Positions 24,350 to 37,429 are shown, counted from the first letter of the stretch. The stretch: 64,000 nt of DNA from Paulownia fortunei (GCA_019321725.1 CM033113.1:12648001-12712000), one strand, 5' to 3'. The notes: generated from the sequence alone by a model not told the origin. Numbers and translations are program-made.

Positions 24350-25700
24350 GCATAATGTCAGTAAGTGACCCACCTCCCTCAATACACAATGACAGTCGCG
24401 TAGAATCTGATCGTATATACCAATGGCCTTATCCATCACTGCATCGTCAAATGAAGAGGAAGACTTAAACTCGAACATAACTTCTTCACTTATACGAACT
24501 CGAAGAGCCTTGCCATCCTTCGAATCGAGAAACTTCTTTCCAAGGAAGATCTCATGCTTATACTACTCCTTTATAGTTGCAAGGTCCTTAGTGACTTTGC
24601 TCACCTCACCCTATAGATGAGCAATCTTAGTAGCACTCTTTATCTCAACAGCCTAAAAATTGGCTATTTGGTTCCTTGTGGCTAATTGACATTGGATGGA
24701 GCATGGTCGCTAGAGTGAGAGACTTTTACAAGAGAAAATACAAGTATTAAGCAAAGCACTAAAACTACAAAGACAAAGTGCGTGAAAATGAAAATTAAGA
24801 TGCCTACTCAAGCTAACTCTTGTATGAGCATCTCACTCAGGCCCTCTTCGATCATGGAGATAAGTCATCAAATATCATTCTCGCTAATGAAACTTTTAGT
24901 CTTGATCTACCCAAGGAAATTCTTGGAGTTGTCCCAGGAAGAAAGGATCCACTCTAAGCGATTGATACCAAAAGAGAATACGCCCATTCCTACTCCATAT
25001 CGAGGAGAGAGATCATGTAAACCATCCCTCAGCCTCATATTAGCAATAATAGAATGAGAAATGCCGAGGAGCATGAGAGGATAATAGGATTGTCGCTTGT
25101 GTAGGGAGAGGAGACTGCCCACTATTAGCATTTCTCATTGAAGGAGGTCGAGTTGAGTTGTTACCTAAATCACAGGCTACCTTCTTGCGTGCACGAATTG
25201 CCTGTAGATCCAACTTCTTTTCTGTAATAACAAAAGTTGAATATAAGAAACGAAGGTGGAAATAAGTGCAAATAAAGTACAAATAAGGATACAGTGCTAA
25301 ATATAACAACAGAAAACAAACAACTATTGTTAAACAAGTTATCAAACAGCCCAATAATCATAGAACATTCCCTAAGCTCATGGTGAGTTTTGTAAGAAAA
25401 GAGAGATGAAAAACTACTTCACTCTAAAGGGAAACCCCAACCCTCATCTCTAACATAGAAACATTTCTCCTTTCACATCCTTCGGGACGAAGAGGAACCA
25501 CCCAAAAATTTACATCTCACTTGAGGGAAGAAGTGGAAGTACGACTCGCCAATCACCCTCCTAACTATAAACAAAGTTTGAAAACTCTCAAAAATCACTG
25601 GAAGGCCTAACTCTCCTAAGCGGTAGAGAAAATCCTCAAAATACATAAAAGAGTTAGAAGTGAATTGGCTAATACAATGCTTGGACAACTTCTACAAATA
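24350..25700 (-). pseudogene. Gypsy-type transposon relic with PF04195-like protein
   Basis: On the minus strand 25688-25473 encodes QFTSNSFMYFEDFLYRLGEL, then a segment ending FFPQVRCKFLGGS, then a GLGFPF stretch near 25435. This resembles the plant 'putative gypsy type transposon' domain (PF04195), in which L-x-P-N-S, F-x-x-x-x-x-E-L-G and G-C-K-F-L-G-G are typical. Further down, about 24620-24420, a charged helical stretch reads EVSKVTKDLATIKE and SFDDAVMDKAIGIYDQILRD, like the C-terminal part of the same proteins. Stops and frameshifts break it. The assignment rests on pattern, not a search. Confidence 0.55.
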
Positions 25701-25762
25701 AGGGATGAGGTGGAATAGAGAATCCACTAGCAAACTAAGCTATGTAAACAGTGAAGTACCTT

Positions 25763-25777
25763 GGGGGGGGGGGGGGG
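25763..25777 (+). repeat. Poly-G run
   Basis: Fifteen consecutive G, rare in this AT-rich window. It could form a G-quadruplex. It could also be a sequencing-length artefact. Confidence 0.9.
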
Positions 25778-26033
25778 TTCATAACTCTTTACCCAATAGA
25801 GGACGGCAAATTTATGGAAGGAAGGTAAATTGATTTTCTGGTAAGCTATCTAAATTTTCTACATCCATTACTCGACATCTCGTCTAACTAAGGTTCCTAG
25901 TAGAAGAAGTAGTCTCGGCCTCGGAGGCTAAAACCATGTTTGAACCCTCAGATTCGCTAGATTCGTTGAATTCAGATAACCCCAATAAACTACTTGAGGA
26001 TTTAATCACTTCACATCCAAATGACTTAGATGT

Positions 26034-26345
26034 ATGATGGGCGTTATAATAATTCATGCCCAAGGTATAGAAGGGCCCAATCTAATAGGTCCAAGCCCAC
26101 AGACTCTAGAAACTTTGTTGGTATACAAACCCTATCACACATAAGCATAACCCCATTAGTGAACAATTATAAATAACCCCATTCTTTTCATTAGAGGTAC
26201 GTTCGATTTATTTTGTACTTTACAAGCTTTATGCATTGTTTTGATATTTTTTTCTTAATATTGACTTGATCGCCAGAGGGTTAACATTTAGACAAGTCGG
26301 TGCCCCTAATGGTCTCGTGTCACATGCAGGAACTCATCGCTCACA
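26034..26345 (+). repeat. LTR fragment of a Gypsy-type element (possible solo LTR)
   Basis: The segment starts TGATGGGCGTTATAATAATT and ends in a TTGACTTGATCGCCAGAGGG stretch, then a GTCGGTGCCCC stretch, then TCACATGCA. The 'TTGACTTGA-CG-CGGAGGG ... GGTGCCCC' order near the 3' end is typical of plant Tat/Ogre-like LTRs. It lies in plus orientation, opposite to the neighbouring Gypsy-type relic. I found no second copy. Confidence 0.5.
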
Positions 26346-27802
26346 ATCAACTATTTGGAGAGAAGTTGACTTCCATCAACCTAACAATTTTTACCTGAAA
26401 CTCATAGTAACAAATTTTTTTGAAAATTTTAAAATAGCTCAAATAAAGCACAATCTTTTCATAGGGTGTCAGAATCCAATATATATCTATCATAAATAAT
26501 AATGTAACAAAATTTCTTTAATTTTTTATTAATAAAGTAATTTGTTTTTTAATTTTATTTCTGTTTTAATAAGATTAAATGCACTAACTTATTTTTATAT
26601 TTTTTTATTGAATATATGCAATTTTTACTAAATATTATAATTTTTATTTACAATCTTTATACATAAACCCATTATTTTTATAAAATAATTAAATATTTTG
26701 TATCGATATATTTTTTAAATTATTGTATATTTTAAAGACAAATATTGTTATGTAAACGAGATTTTATCAAAAAAATTTCAAACTATCCCAAATAAATAAC
26801 ACACAAATTAAGAATTTTAAAAACTTACGAATTATTCTCGAATCCCAAATTTATTACTTTGCCTCAACTCTTTGTAATAACTCTGTTTTGATCCATTAAT
26901 ATATAACTTAATGTTGGTTTTTGTTCAAGAAAAATCTCATCATAAATATGACATGCTTTTGGTTTGAGGAATCGACCAGAGAAGAATTATTTTTCTGCCT
27001 ATGGTAGTTCTCGAGGTTAGTAGTATAAAGCCAAAATAAGACATCGCAATTGGATAAAAACTAGTTGAAAATGATAAAACTATGTGAAAGTTGTCTATAT
27101 GAACGAAGCTGTCTAAAAAACAAAGCTATGTTCTTTTATTATTTTGTGCTTACCCCATGTTTTTTATTTTAGACTGTGTGTTTGATTCAACTCAAATAAA
27201 TTATAAATTATATTTATTTTTGTCATTGTTGTACAACTTAAGAAGAATGATCAATCAAAAGCAATTATTATTATATTTGTCATGTGATTATTTGGGTCTA
27301 ACTAAATTAAATCTAAGAATTTTGTGAGCAAACACATTAGTGCTTCTTGACAGAAAGAGATTTTGTTATGTCCCAGACACATTAGTTCCTTTTTTTTTCT
27401 ATTTTTTTTCCTTTGGTATATTTTCATGGAGCCCTATCCAAATTTCAGCAAATTGTGTTCGAAGTTTTGTAAAATGAAAATATTTCATTACATATAATGG
27501 TGAGACTTCTTCATTTGCATTTCACCAATATTTTTACGTCATGATCACAATATGATGTTTATATTATTGTCACACTTCAGGAACTCATAAATCACAACAC
27601 AAACTCTGGGAGAGCGTAGTCTCTCAAATGATCCTGTACCAAGACGATAAAACCAACTAGTTAGTTCACTCTAAATACGAGTAACATGCACAAATTACCA
27701 AAGAAAAAGAGAAAGATCCATTTCATTTTCTTTTTCCTAAAAGAATTATCAGCTAAATTTATATCAAACATCTTCTGATATAATTTAAGAAACTTATATT
27801 GT
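26346..27802. other. AT-rich interval without a supported gene
   Basis: No ORF with recognisable features and no clear repeat. The section 27540-27720 holds the likely downstream region of the LTP-like gene. Confidence 0.5.
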
Positions 27803-28306
27803 TTACTTACAAAAATGAATACAAATTATACTTATTATTTGATTAGTTGTGCTAAGTCCCAAAATCACATCAAGACAATTGAGGTACATATTAAATATTT
27901 GGATATCCAAAATGCAAGAACTAGCATTGGCAATTAGACATTCAAGATGTTCCACATACCTAGAGCAGTCCATGCATTCTGAAATAGGGAAACTTAAGTG
28001 TGTATTGCACTTAAGAGGCAATTCTTGAATACGCGATGTAATGAAAGGATGGTGGGCTTTATACATAGCAAAATCCTCGATACATTTACATATCCTCATC
28101 GGACCACCATTTTCTTGCTTGGCGATCACATTCAAATTTGCGAGTTTTTGGTAGCATAGAGGTGATGGATCACTGCATAGCCCTTCAATAAAGCCCGAGC
28201 ATTGGCTAAAATTGTCGAACACATCCTTGCAGCTCTCGCATTTACAAGCCATAGTTGGGCTCGAAACTGTGAGAATGAGTACGAAGAGAACAACAAGAGG
28301 ACCCAT
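27803..28306 (-). CDS. Small secreted cysteine-rich protein, nsLTP-like
   Basis: An open frame of 167 codons. Residues 1-20 form a signal peptide ending near TMA/CKC, so the product is likely apoplastic. The mature part fits the eight-cysteine LTP pattern: C-x9-C-x14-C-x21-CxC-x24-C-x13-C, with the CKC pair and the final C of CMDC in register. The first Cys of the usual CC pair is Leu (PLCYQK), and an extra Cys lies seven residues upstream (GLCSDP). The tail after CMDCSR is unusual for the family. An AG/GTATGT donor lies exactly there (27960/27959), so the true mRNA may be spliced and end differently. Lipid binding is inferred, not shown. Confidence 0.65.
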   Translation of the reverse strand: MGPLVVLFVLILTVSSPTMACKCESCKDVFDNFSQCSGFIEGLCSDPSPLCYQKLANLNVIAKQENGGPMRICKCIEDFAMYKAHHPFITSRIQELPLKCNTHLSFPISECMDCSRYVEHLECLIANASSCILDIQIFNMYLNCLDVILGLSTTNQIISIICIHFCK

Positions 28307-28352
28307 TTTGTGACAAAAGTTTAGTAATAGTAAGTAATAAGCAATAGGGAGC

Positions 28353-28362
28353 GTATATATTT
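28353..28362 (-). promoter_or_regulatory. Candidate TATA box of the LTP-like gene
   Basis: On the minus strand AAATATATACGC lies about 50 bases upstream of the ATG at 28306. This spacing fits a short 5' UTR and supports expression of the small secreted protein from this start. Confidence 0.55.
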
Positions 28363-28369
28363 GTCACAA

Positions 28370-29329
28370 CCCTTGATTTTCTAGGCTTAATTTGCGTGTT
28401 AGTTTGTGTGTCAGTTCAAGATTCATGAAATTATTCATGCATTTTCCATGGCCTTGGGGCTAAATGTTGGTGGTTTCCGTTAGAGAATCTTCCTCCCATT
28501 CAAGATTGGAAATAGTGTGAACAGATTGTGGTCTTATTATTATATATTATAAAGTAAATCACTATAATATTTGATACATCTAATTTTCGCTGGTTCACAC
28601 AAAGGTTTTTTTATTTTTTTATCTTATATGTGTTGTACACTTTTCTACTCCTATTTGTAAGAATACCTTTTTACATTCAATTAGATGTTAATGTAAATGA
28701 ACCATAACTTTGTAGTCCTATTCCTATTAGATTGATCAAATAGTATATCCAAATTATAAGAAATTCAATAGACACTACAAATGCTGAATTTGTACCCCTT
28801 AATTTTAATTTATTCGAGTAAATAAATAGATCATATTATAATATGTAGGATCTTATAAGATACTTTAAATAAATTTAGCCAATATTCCTTGTCTCAATAA
28901 CCTTTTATTTACAAGACACCTATCACTGGTAAGAGAAATGCATCAAGTTGTAGCGCTTAAACATTCAACAAGTGAAAATGATTTCCTATTCCAAAACATA
29001 AACCAGCATTGTATCCCTAAGTACAAATTCAAGTCAATATTTACACATTGTTTAACTATCTCTTGCTTTTATATTCTAAAGAGCTTATGAGATATTCAGA
29101 TTCCTCTTGCCCTCCCACATTTACTGGCAAAACTACCACTGGAACTAATATTTTGCCACTTCCCCACAAGTCTGCACACTTATAAATCCTTAATAGAAGG
29201 AGGCCCTTTGGAGTTGATGTTGATTTTTTCTTATGAAATGAACAAACATCGCTCGTTGGGGCACTTGATGCAATTAGGGTTTGATCATTTTATTAGAGTA
29301 GGATGCCGTTTTAATTGGATTGAGTGTAT
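28370..29329. other. Interval without a supported gene
   Basis: AT-rich upstream region of the LTP-like gene. I see no further coding signal or repeat here. Confidence 0.5.
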
Positions 29330-31545
29330 TGTACTCTTTTTTTTTTAAAGATAATTTTATTGGAAATCATATTAATAAAAAAATATTTTTTTTATCTTAT
29401 GTCATGCATCTTTTATTTCTACATGTTAGATAAAGTTTTTAAACCAAATTTAGCTATGGGGCACGGTCGCGCATATGATGGCAATTATGAAATATGCCTC
29501 TAAGGTTTTGATCTTACATAAATTTCGAGTCGAGAGTTTTTTGAGATGGGATATCAAATAACTCAATAAGACTCGCACATATGATGCATGCTCATGAGAC
29601 GAGAATGTCGCATTTCATTGGCATTAGCGTAGAGACACAAGTGTACGTATATGAGTATTTGTTAGGGAACAAGTACACCGAACATGGCCCGCAAGAAATT
29701 CTTAGATGGAAACTGTGCCTATCGAAATAAGGATTTTTATGTTGCGATAGTACATGGCTAGTCCTCGAACTTGAAGCACGATCATAGCCTTGTGTGCATC
29801 CTGCAACACTTTGATATATCTTCTGATTGCTTGATAATCACAAATAGGGTATGTTGGGTATTGCATTGGTGTACATGTAAGTTTGTCAATAACCAATATA
29901 GAATTTGACACTTGTCTTTTTAAACAAAAGAATCTCTTGTGTTTTCATAGTTCGTGATTCAAAGGTTTTGGCCAAGACAGGATGAATCATGATTCATCAA
30001 GAATTATTAGAACTTGAAATGTGATCACAATTATTGAATTATTTGGGATTTTGACTTATAATCCATGCCCTAAATTCAATCTAAAGATTAGTTGTCGAAA
30101 GAATCGTATGTAAATGGTACTCGCAACTCAAATAGGTTTACTCACTATTTCATCTAAAACTAGTTTTTCATGATTACTTACTAAGTGTTTTCAAGGATAG
30201 TGAAGTTTTTGGAATTAAGAAGTTAATTCCAAAGCGGATTAATTAATTGAATTATTTAATTTGAATAATTATTATTCATAAGTTGTAAATGTTGCAAGCT
30301 CACTACTAGTTTAGTAGTGAATCTAAGAGCTAAGGTCACACATCTTTATAAAAAGTAATATTTCTAATTTTGCAATTTATCCAATGGTTGGAAATTAATT
30401 AGTTAATATTGATTAATTAATTAATTAATGAAGAGTTCTATTTAATTTAATGGTTAAATTAAATTATTCAATTAAGTTTGAATTATTTAATTGGACCTAA
30501 TTTGATTGGAAAGCCTAAATGGAGTAAATTAAATTAATCAATTCGATTAATTAATTTGGAATTAAATCAATTAGATTAATTTGTGATTTTTTAAGTTTAA
30601 GCCCAAAAATTAATGTAGATCACTTAAGAAGCCCACTAAAATATGAATATAATAATTTATTTAAGTAGCATATTTATAAATAAATAAATATAGTGACCGA
30701 ACTTTATGGGATACAAATTGGCCACTAGGATTTATTTAATATATAAATATATTGATGGTATATATATTTGATATATATCTATCTTGATAATTATTTGAAG
30801 AGTTCAAATTAATATCAAGAATATATGTAGACAATTTTGATAATTAATGTAGTATCAAATAAGTCCATATATATAGGAGAGAGAAAAATATAAGAGTTGT
30901 TGGCAAATTTATAATCTTTCCAAGATAAAATTTTGAAATAGTTTCAAATTGATAAACTTTTCAAGAGTTGAAGTAGTAGCAAAATTTTCGCCCCTATAAA
31001 TAGGGATGACCGAAAATTAGCTATAATATAATAACCAAAAATTATTTTGTTAAGTCTTTTATTTTTTTCTTCAAGAAAAGAAAAGAAGGAAAAAAAAAGT
31101 ATTTTCTTGAAATCTTGATTTTCTAGTTCTTTAGAAGAAAATTAGTTTCTTGATATTGTCTTTATATTCAAGTTTCAAGAACTTAAAAAATCAATATTTA
31201 TTATTCTTGAAAGTTTGTTCTTAATCCATCAATTGGATTAAAAGACAAAATTTACTTCAAATCTAGATTAGTAAATAATTAAAAAGATACTAATAAATCT
31301 TTTTAATTGGTGTTGCTCTTTCGTATTGTGGACTTAATAGAGGGGAGACAGTTAAATCCCTATGAGTTCTGAAAGTCTAAGATAAACAATTGATTACTTC
31401 ATTCTCTACAACAATCGGAATGCGAGAAATGTATAATTCGAATTTAATAATTATTTATATTTTCACTTGAATAAGCATTATCGTTAGAATTCCTTTCGAA
31501 TTTTGATAAAGAATTTAATTTTTCACTGGGTATGTGAACCCAACA
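29330..31545 (-). repeat. Non-coding LTR-like repeat, family X, copy B
   Basis: About 2.2 kb on the minus strand, beginning TGTTGGGTTCACATACCC at 31545. It is collinear with copy A (8501-10535) over its length, with many mismatches and indels. The 5' half is very AT-rich with ATTAATTAATTAATTA runs, as in copy A. There is no ORF of note. The ORF 29702-29911 is not conserved in copy A. It is probably a solo LTR of the same family. Confidence 0.7.
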
Positions 31546-33139
31546 CCTTTCCCATCAATTGATTATTGTTTTCTTACCCCAAAACCAATGTTTCAAAACT
31601 TGAACAATCGTTGAACTATTAAACAGAACGAAATCAAGGGTCAATGTTTAAACCACTGGGTCAAGACGAACTAGTGACATCGTACTTATGCTATAAATTA
31701 CAATAAATATATTGAAAGAATAATGGGTAAAATATTGAAAGTGGATTAATAAAAATTCCTAATTAATTCTATGCATTTCCCTTGTTTCCTTATATTCTTA
31801 AACCCAATTTGTGCCAATAATTAATACAGAAAACTTACGAAGGATAACTACAATATATTCAAATTTACTGTCCAATTTCTGATATCAAGGTTATACTAGA
31901 GTACACTTGCCTTATGTTGTAAGCTTGGAGGTTGGGAATTTGAGACAGTTGATGTTTGAGTAGGCAGTGGAGCCCTAAATGCTTTTGTAAACTCAACAAA
32001 CACATGCTAGGATTGGATATTTGAGATGCTACACCCAATAAATACTAGGTCTTTGATAATGGTTCATGTGTATTAGGTAGTTGAGATTCATCACTTTGTA
32101 CTCTCCGGAAATAAATTAAAAATTACATTTGTACTGTTAATGTATAAAGACCTCGTACCTCTTAACTCTTCTCTTCCAGACCAGATTGGAAAGCAATTTT
32201 TTTGATCAAATTTGACAATTGTCAATTTTAATTTTTTTTATTGGGACGAATTGTGCCTGAGTTAACTCTCCATATCTAGTCTTTGATTTGATTTTACACA
32301 TATATTTATCTCTAGCTTGCTATATATAGCTACTGACAGATCCACACAAATTATAAACTAGATATTAGGGATTTTCTTGGTCATTGAACAAAGACTTTCA
32401 TACTAAGGACATACCTTTGGTTGCAATACTGACGATACATGATTTAATAATTTAATATGTACAGGTTTTCATAATTTAATGAATTTTGATATACTTAATT
32501 TAAGTATAATGTGAAATCAAATTGGAGATAAATGTGCTGAAATTTAAAATATGCTTAATTTGGTTTGATAAGGGAAAAGATCGAGATAAGTATCAAGTTA
32601 AGATATGCAACTAATCAACATCCGATTTGAGGGGATTTGATTGGAATTGAACGTGCTATATATATACCAAGTCTCTGACCTTGAAGAAATGTGTGGATGA
32701 ACTATATAGTGTCACAAAGTGATTCAAGTGTAAGACGAGTGCACTCATATACCTTTTTGGGGAGAACAAAGTGATAGAAATTCGTAAGATGGCAATTGGA
32801 GCTCACAAAAATAACTAAGTGGTGGAGTGCAAAGAATGGACTTTAATGTGAAAGAGAGTTTTTAAATTGAATTAATTCTATATATTGTATTCTATAATAT
32901 TGATACTGATTAGTAGATTATTTCTTTCTCTGGGTGTAGCCATATGTAGTAGGATACTTTGTATCTAAAGCATGTTAAAAATCCTTATGTCTAATTTTAT
33001 ATTTCAGTTGCGTATTTTAACTTGATGTTACAACACTGTTAACAACACCAATTAAGTTGATATTACAACACTTCACACAATACTAAAGATTTAAATTAAA
33101 CTTAGTAAAATTGGGAAACAAATTTTATTAGATGTTATC
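31546..33139. other. Interval without a supported gene
   Basis: AT-rich. Some stretches near 32680-32850 look like decayed coding sequence, but I could not assign a family. Confidence 0.45.
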
Positions 33140-33803
33140 AAGCCTTTCGTCTAGCAAAACCTGTGTTTATGGACTTTTTCATGAATTGGCCCACAAGTAT
33201 GATCTTCATCTGGCAAGAAGAATGCTTATGTACTAGGAAGTGGGGATCTTTTTGATGTCTTGTGCTCATGGTGTGGATAATAGGTTACTACAAGAGATAT
33301 TGAATCATTCAGGTAAGAGTATCTCAAGACATTTTCTCAGAGTTCTAAAGGTTGTTAGTAGGCTAGCTGATAATATGATTACATTCCATCTTGAGTACAA
33401 TGAGGGCAACAGATGTTAGAAGCCTTAACATCAACGATACAAGCCATTTTTTAATGTAAGTGATTTTTTTAATAAATAATATATGCATACATGCATGTAT
33501 TGAACTTCTAAAATGATTGTAACCTACTCTTTATTTTTCTTTATGGTTAAGGAAAAACAATACCATATATCAAAAGCAAAGGGTATTGCCACTTAGAATA
33601 TTCCTGTAGTTAATAGATTTAAATATATGTTTTACATTTGTTTAGGCTGGATAGAAAAGAGCTCCCCATAATAATAATATATTTGGAGAAGCTATTCATT
33701 TCCGAATCTTAACTTTTCTATTCCAAAAGAAAAAACATATTACTTGGTTGATGTCGGGTACTCACATATGCCAAGATATATGGATCCTTATAAAGGTGAG
33801 AAT
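33140..33803 (+). pseudogene. PIF/Harbinger transposase relic (ALP1-like), 5' part
   Basis: Across frames the plus strand encodes the N-terminal DUF8040-like region: YQAFRLAKPVF, HELAHKYDLHLARRML, then SCAHGVDNRLLQEILNHSGK and SISRHFLRVLKVVSRL. After a gap come VFREAIHFPNLNFSIPK and TYYLVDVGYSHMPRYMDPYK from the DDE_Tnp_4 nuclease domain. The first-Asp region (usually G-A-I-D-G-T) is not seen, and stops are present. The homology stops at GGTGAGAAT (33803), where a Copia element is inserted. It resumes at 38979. Confidence 0.8.
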
Positions 33804-34308
33804 TGTTTGGGTATCAAGGGTAATCAAAATCTACAAACACATAGTACCAATTACAGTAAGCTCACAGGAAAGGCTGAAGGTATCACAATGGTCCCACTTA
33901 AAATTCAGTTTCCTTAGACAGAATTTATTATTAAGACTATTATGCACAATGGAGTAAATACTCCAAAACAAATAAATATTGAATGTTAACAACTAATGAA
34001 AAAAATACCAAAATACTAAATGTGAAATTAAAAGATAAAAAAGGAAAGAACACACCAGATTTGATAACAGAGTTCGACCAACTTTTATCTACATCTTCAG
34101 GTATTATAACTGCAATCACTGCTTCACTAATTTCTCGAACAAATTACAACTTTGAATATCCTAATTAAAAGACTTCCACAAATATATAAATAAGAGAAGA
34201 TTTTGGTGTCTTTACAGACTAAGGGGTTAAGGGCCTTTTATAGGCTAAAAATTCGAAGCCATTTGATACAAAACCAATGTGGGATGAAAGATAAGCCAAA
34301 AAACAACA
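33804..34308 (-). repeat. 3' LTR of Copia copy 3
   Basis: About 505 bp. On the minus strand it starts TGTTGTTTTTTGGCTTATC next to a purine-rich tract (complement of 34309-34322, AAGGTGGAGATT). It is collinear with the 5' LTR through its whole length, with roughly one difference in ten bases by eye. Confidence 0.85.
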
Positions 34309-34419
34309 AATCTCCACCTTGGCGCATTTTCAATTCCACTTAACTTTTAAATTTCTCATCTTTCTGAGCAAATGAAGTGGTCTTCTATAGTGCCTCTAAA
34401 TGCACCTTTTGGCACCATC

Positions 34420-34690
34420 TCAAATATGCAGAATATTGGTCAAGTCTAAACAATGTTTAAACTTGAATGTTGTCACTACTTTGGTCTCATATCTACAAAA
34501 TTCTTTGTCGTATGAATCTTCTGAAGATGTATTTTACCTTCTTCGAGAATCTTTCGTACAAAGTGATAGCGGACGTCAATATGCTTCCTTCTTGAATGAA
34601 GAACTTCGTTCTTTGCCAAGTGAATAGCACTTTGACTGTCATAATGCATTGAGATGTGCTTCTGACCAACTCCTAAGTCATTAAGCAAAC
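34420..34690 (-). pseudogene. Copia RNase H fragment (copy 3)
   Basis: The frame 34688-34476 encodes SMHYDSQSAIHLAKNEVLHS, then KHIDVRYHFVRKILEEGK. This is the C-terminal RNase H motif of Copia ([12 protein letters not shown]). It ends just before the polypurine tract. Confidence 0.85.
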
Positions 34691-34699
34691 TTTGAAACT

Positions 34700-35900
34700 A
34701 GATAGCTTTATTGATAGCTTTTGTGATTGCCATGTATTCTATCTCTGTTGTAGACAAAGCAACCATTGATTGTAAGTAAACTTCCAACTGATTGGGGCTT
34801 TACCTAGAATGAACAAATATCCAGTTGTAGACCTTCGCTTATCTAAATCACCTGCATAATCAAAATCACAATATTCGACTACACACTAGCCAATGTTATC
34901 ATCTCGCTTAAACATTAAACCAACATCTACGGTGTTGAGAATGTACTGTAAAATTCATTTCACAGCTTGCCAATAACCCTTACCAGGACCATGCATGTAT
35001 CTACTCAATACTCCAATTGCTTGTGAAATTTAGGTCTCGTATGGATCATTGCATACATCAGGCTACCCACTGCATTAGCATATAGAACTTTTGTCATGTA
35101 TTCTCGTTCTTTATCATTCTGATGAGATAGATGGGCACTAGCTTCAAATAAGAAGCAAGTGGTATACTTACAGGTTCTGTGTTCTCTGTCATACTAAAAC
35201 ACTGTAGTACCTTCTTCAAATATTACTTTTGGATCAAACAAAGCTTGCCTCTTATTTTGTCCCTGCTTATCTCTATCCTGAGAATTTTCTTGGCTTCCCC
35301 TGGATCTTTCATTTCAAACTCTTGATTCAATGAGCCTTCAACTTGTTAATTTATGTTGGGCTCTTTGATGGATCAACATATCATTCACGCACAAGAGTAA
35401 ATAAATGAAGGATCCATCTTGTAGCTTGCGCAAGTACACACAATGATCATACTTGCTTCAGGCGTACTTTGACTCCATCATGAACTTATCAAATCATTTG
35501 TACCACTGCCTAGCGGATTGCTTCAATCCATACAATGATTTGTTCAGCTTGCAAATCCAATTTTCTTTCCCAGCAAACTAGAATCCTTCTGGTTGAGTTA
35601 TATATATTTCTTCTTCCAAATCACCTTGTAAGAACGCCATTTTCATATCAACTTAAGTTAGCTCCAAATTCAACTATGCTGTTAAGGCCAACAAAATTCT
35701 AATGGAAAAATATTTAACAATTGGAGAAAATACCTCATTATAGTCGATTTTTTCTTTTTAAACGGAGTCTTTAACTACTAATCTTGCCTTGTAGCGCACA
35801 TCGTTCTTATCATCTTTCTTTCTTTGCAAATACCCATTTGCATCCGATTGCTTTCTTGCCTTTTGTTAGCTATACAAACTTCCAAGTCTTATTCTTTTGA
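34700..35900 (-). pseudogene. Copia reverse transcriptase, decayed (copy 3)
   Basis: RT landmarks appear in broken frames, including DMKMAFLQGDLEEEIYITQP near 35640-35580, followed at once by a stop after EGF. Between 34700 and 35450 further RT pieces are read only in short runs. No intact catalytic centre can be traced. Confidence 0.7.
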
Positions 35901-36755
35901 AGAGATTGCATCTCTTTTTCCATAGCTTCTTTCTACTTCTCATATTCTAAACTTCAAACTGCTTCTAGAAAAGTGGATAGAATATCGTCATCTACTACTG
36001 AAAGTGCATAAACTTTCATGTCAGCAAATTGAGCAAGTTTGCGAATCTCAGTCTTGTTCTTCTAACTGCAACTGGTTCTTGTTGCTACAATGATTCTTGG
36101 GTCAAAACCACTTCTTCATCTAACTCTTCCTCAACCACCGGAGTGTCACCATTTGTTTCTCTGGTTGAATTACTCAGTGTTCTTTTGAACTCCACCTGCT
36201 GTGGAATACCATCGGTCTTTTCATGTGTTATCTTCTTTAACATGTCAAATTCATTAAAAGGTAACATATCTACTAAAGATGAGTTTCTTCATTTACTGAC
36301 ACTAAAGACGATATCCCTTCACCCCAGTGGTGATTCCCAAAAATAAAGCCTTATTTGCCATCAAATCTAACTTTGGTTCTGAATATGATAATATATAGTG
36401 GAACGAAAAATATGCAAGGAATCATAATGAGTAATAGGTTTTCCAAACCATACCTTTAAAGGTGTTTTTCCACCTATTGCAAATGATCGACAAGATGTTG
36501 CACATATGTCATGGCTTCAGCCCAAAATTATCTACCTAACCTAGCATTAGACAACATACATCGTACTTTCTCCACCAAAGTGCGATTCATATGCTCTGAC
36601 ACTTCGTTCTGCTGTGACGTCTTTCTAACTGTTAAGTGTCTGACAATACCATACTTTTGGCAAACATCAAGGAATGGATCACTCTTATATTCTCCTTCAT
36701 TGTTTGTATGAAGAACTTTGAATATTCCTCCAGTTTGGTTCTCGACTTTGGCTTT

Positions 36756-37300
36756 TCATTTAAGGAAAACCCTAAGCACTTCATCTTTTAACTTCATAGT
36801 GTACACCCAGACTCGTATCAAAAAATTATCAATGAAAGTGACGAAGTAGCACCTTCCTCCCATGGATGGTATCTTGGAATGTCCCCATACATATAAGTGA
36901 ACGTAATCCAAGATGCCTTTTGTATTATGGATAGCAGTGTCGAACTTAATTGTCTTCTGATTTCCCAAAACATAGTGTTCACAAAAGTCAAGCTTGCACA
37001 CCTTTACACCTTTCAATAATCCTTGTTTAGCTACAGTTTGCAGGGATTTTTCACTGGCATGTCCCAAGCACATATGCCAAAGCTTGGTTGCTTCAAAATC
37101 CTTGTCATTATTAGAAGTAGTTGTTGTTGTCCTAATAACTGTACTACCTTGGTAGAATACATATTATTTCTTCGGATACCTTTTATCACAACTAGTGCAC
37201 CGGAAGTAGCTTTCAAAATTCCATCTCGCATAGTTACGAGTAAACCTTTGGACTCTAAATCTCCCAAAGAGATGAGATTCTTCTTCAAATTCAGCATGTA
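36756..37300 (-). pseudogene. Copia integrase, decayed (copy 3)
   Basis: Two overlapping frames cover the zinc-binding and core parts: KKNLISLGDLESKGLLVTMR, MCLGHASEKSLQTVAKQGLL, a C-x4-C-like EHYVLGNQKTIKF and YFVTFIDNFLIRVWVYTMKL. The order is that of Copia integrase. The frames are out of register, so one frameshift separates them near 37030-37070. The ORF 36267-36085 is the acidic linker that usually precedes RT. Confidence 0.8.
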
Positions 37301-37429
37301 CCGAAATACATCAAAAGTCTGGTTGACCTATCATGAATTTTCAATTAGATTGAATCTACCCCAATTGTCTTATAGGCATTATCATTGCCCATGTAGATAA
37401 TTCCTCCATCTATCTCCTCAAAATTGAAG

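Noticed and set aside
34400..37400. Plus-strand ORFs at 34400, 36029, 36511 and 37023
   Set aside because: They are antisense shadows of the Copia copy 3 pol region.
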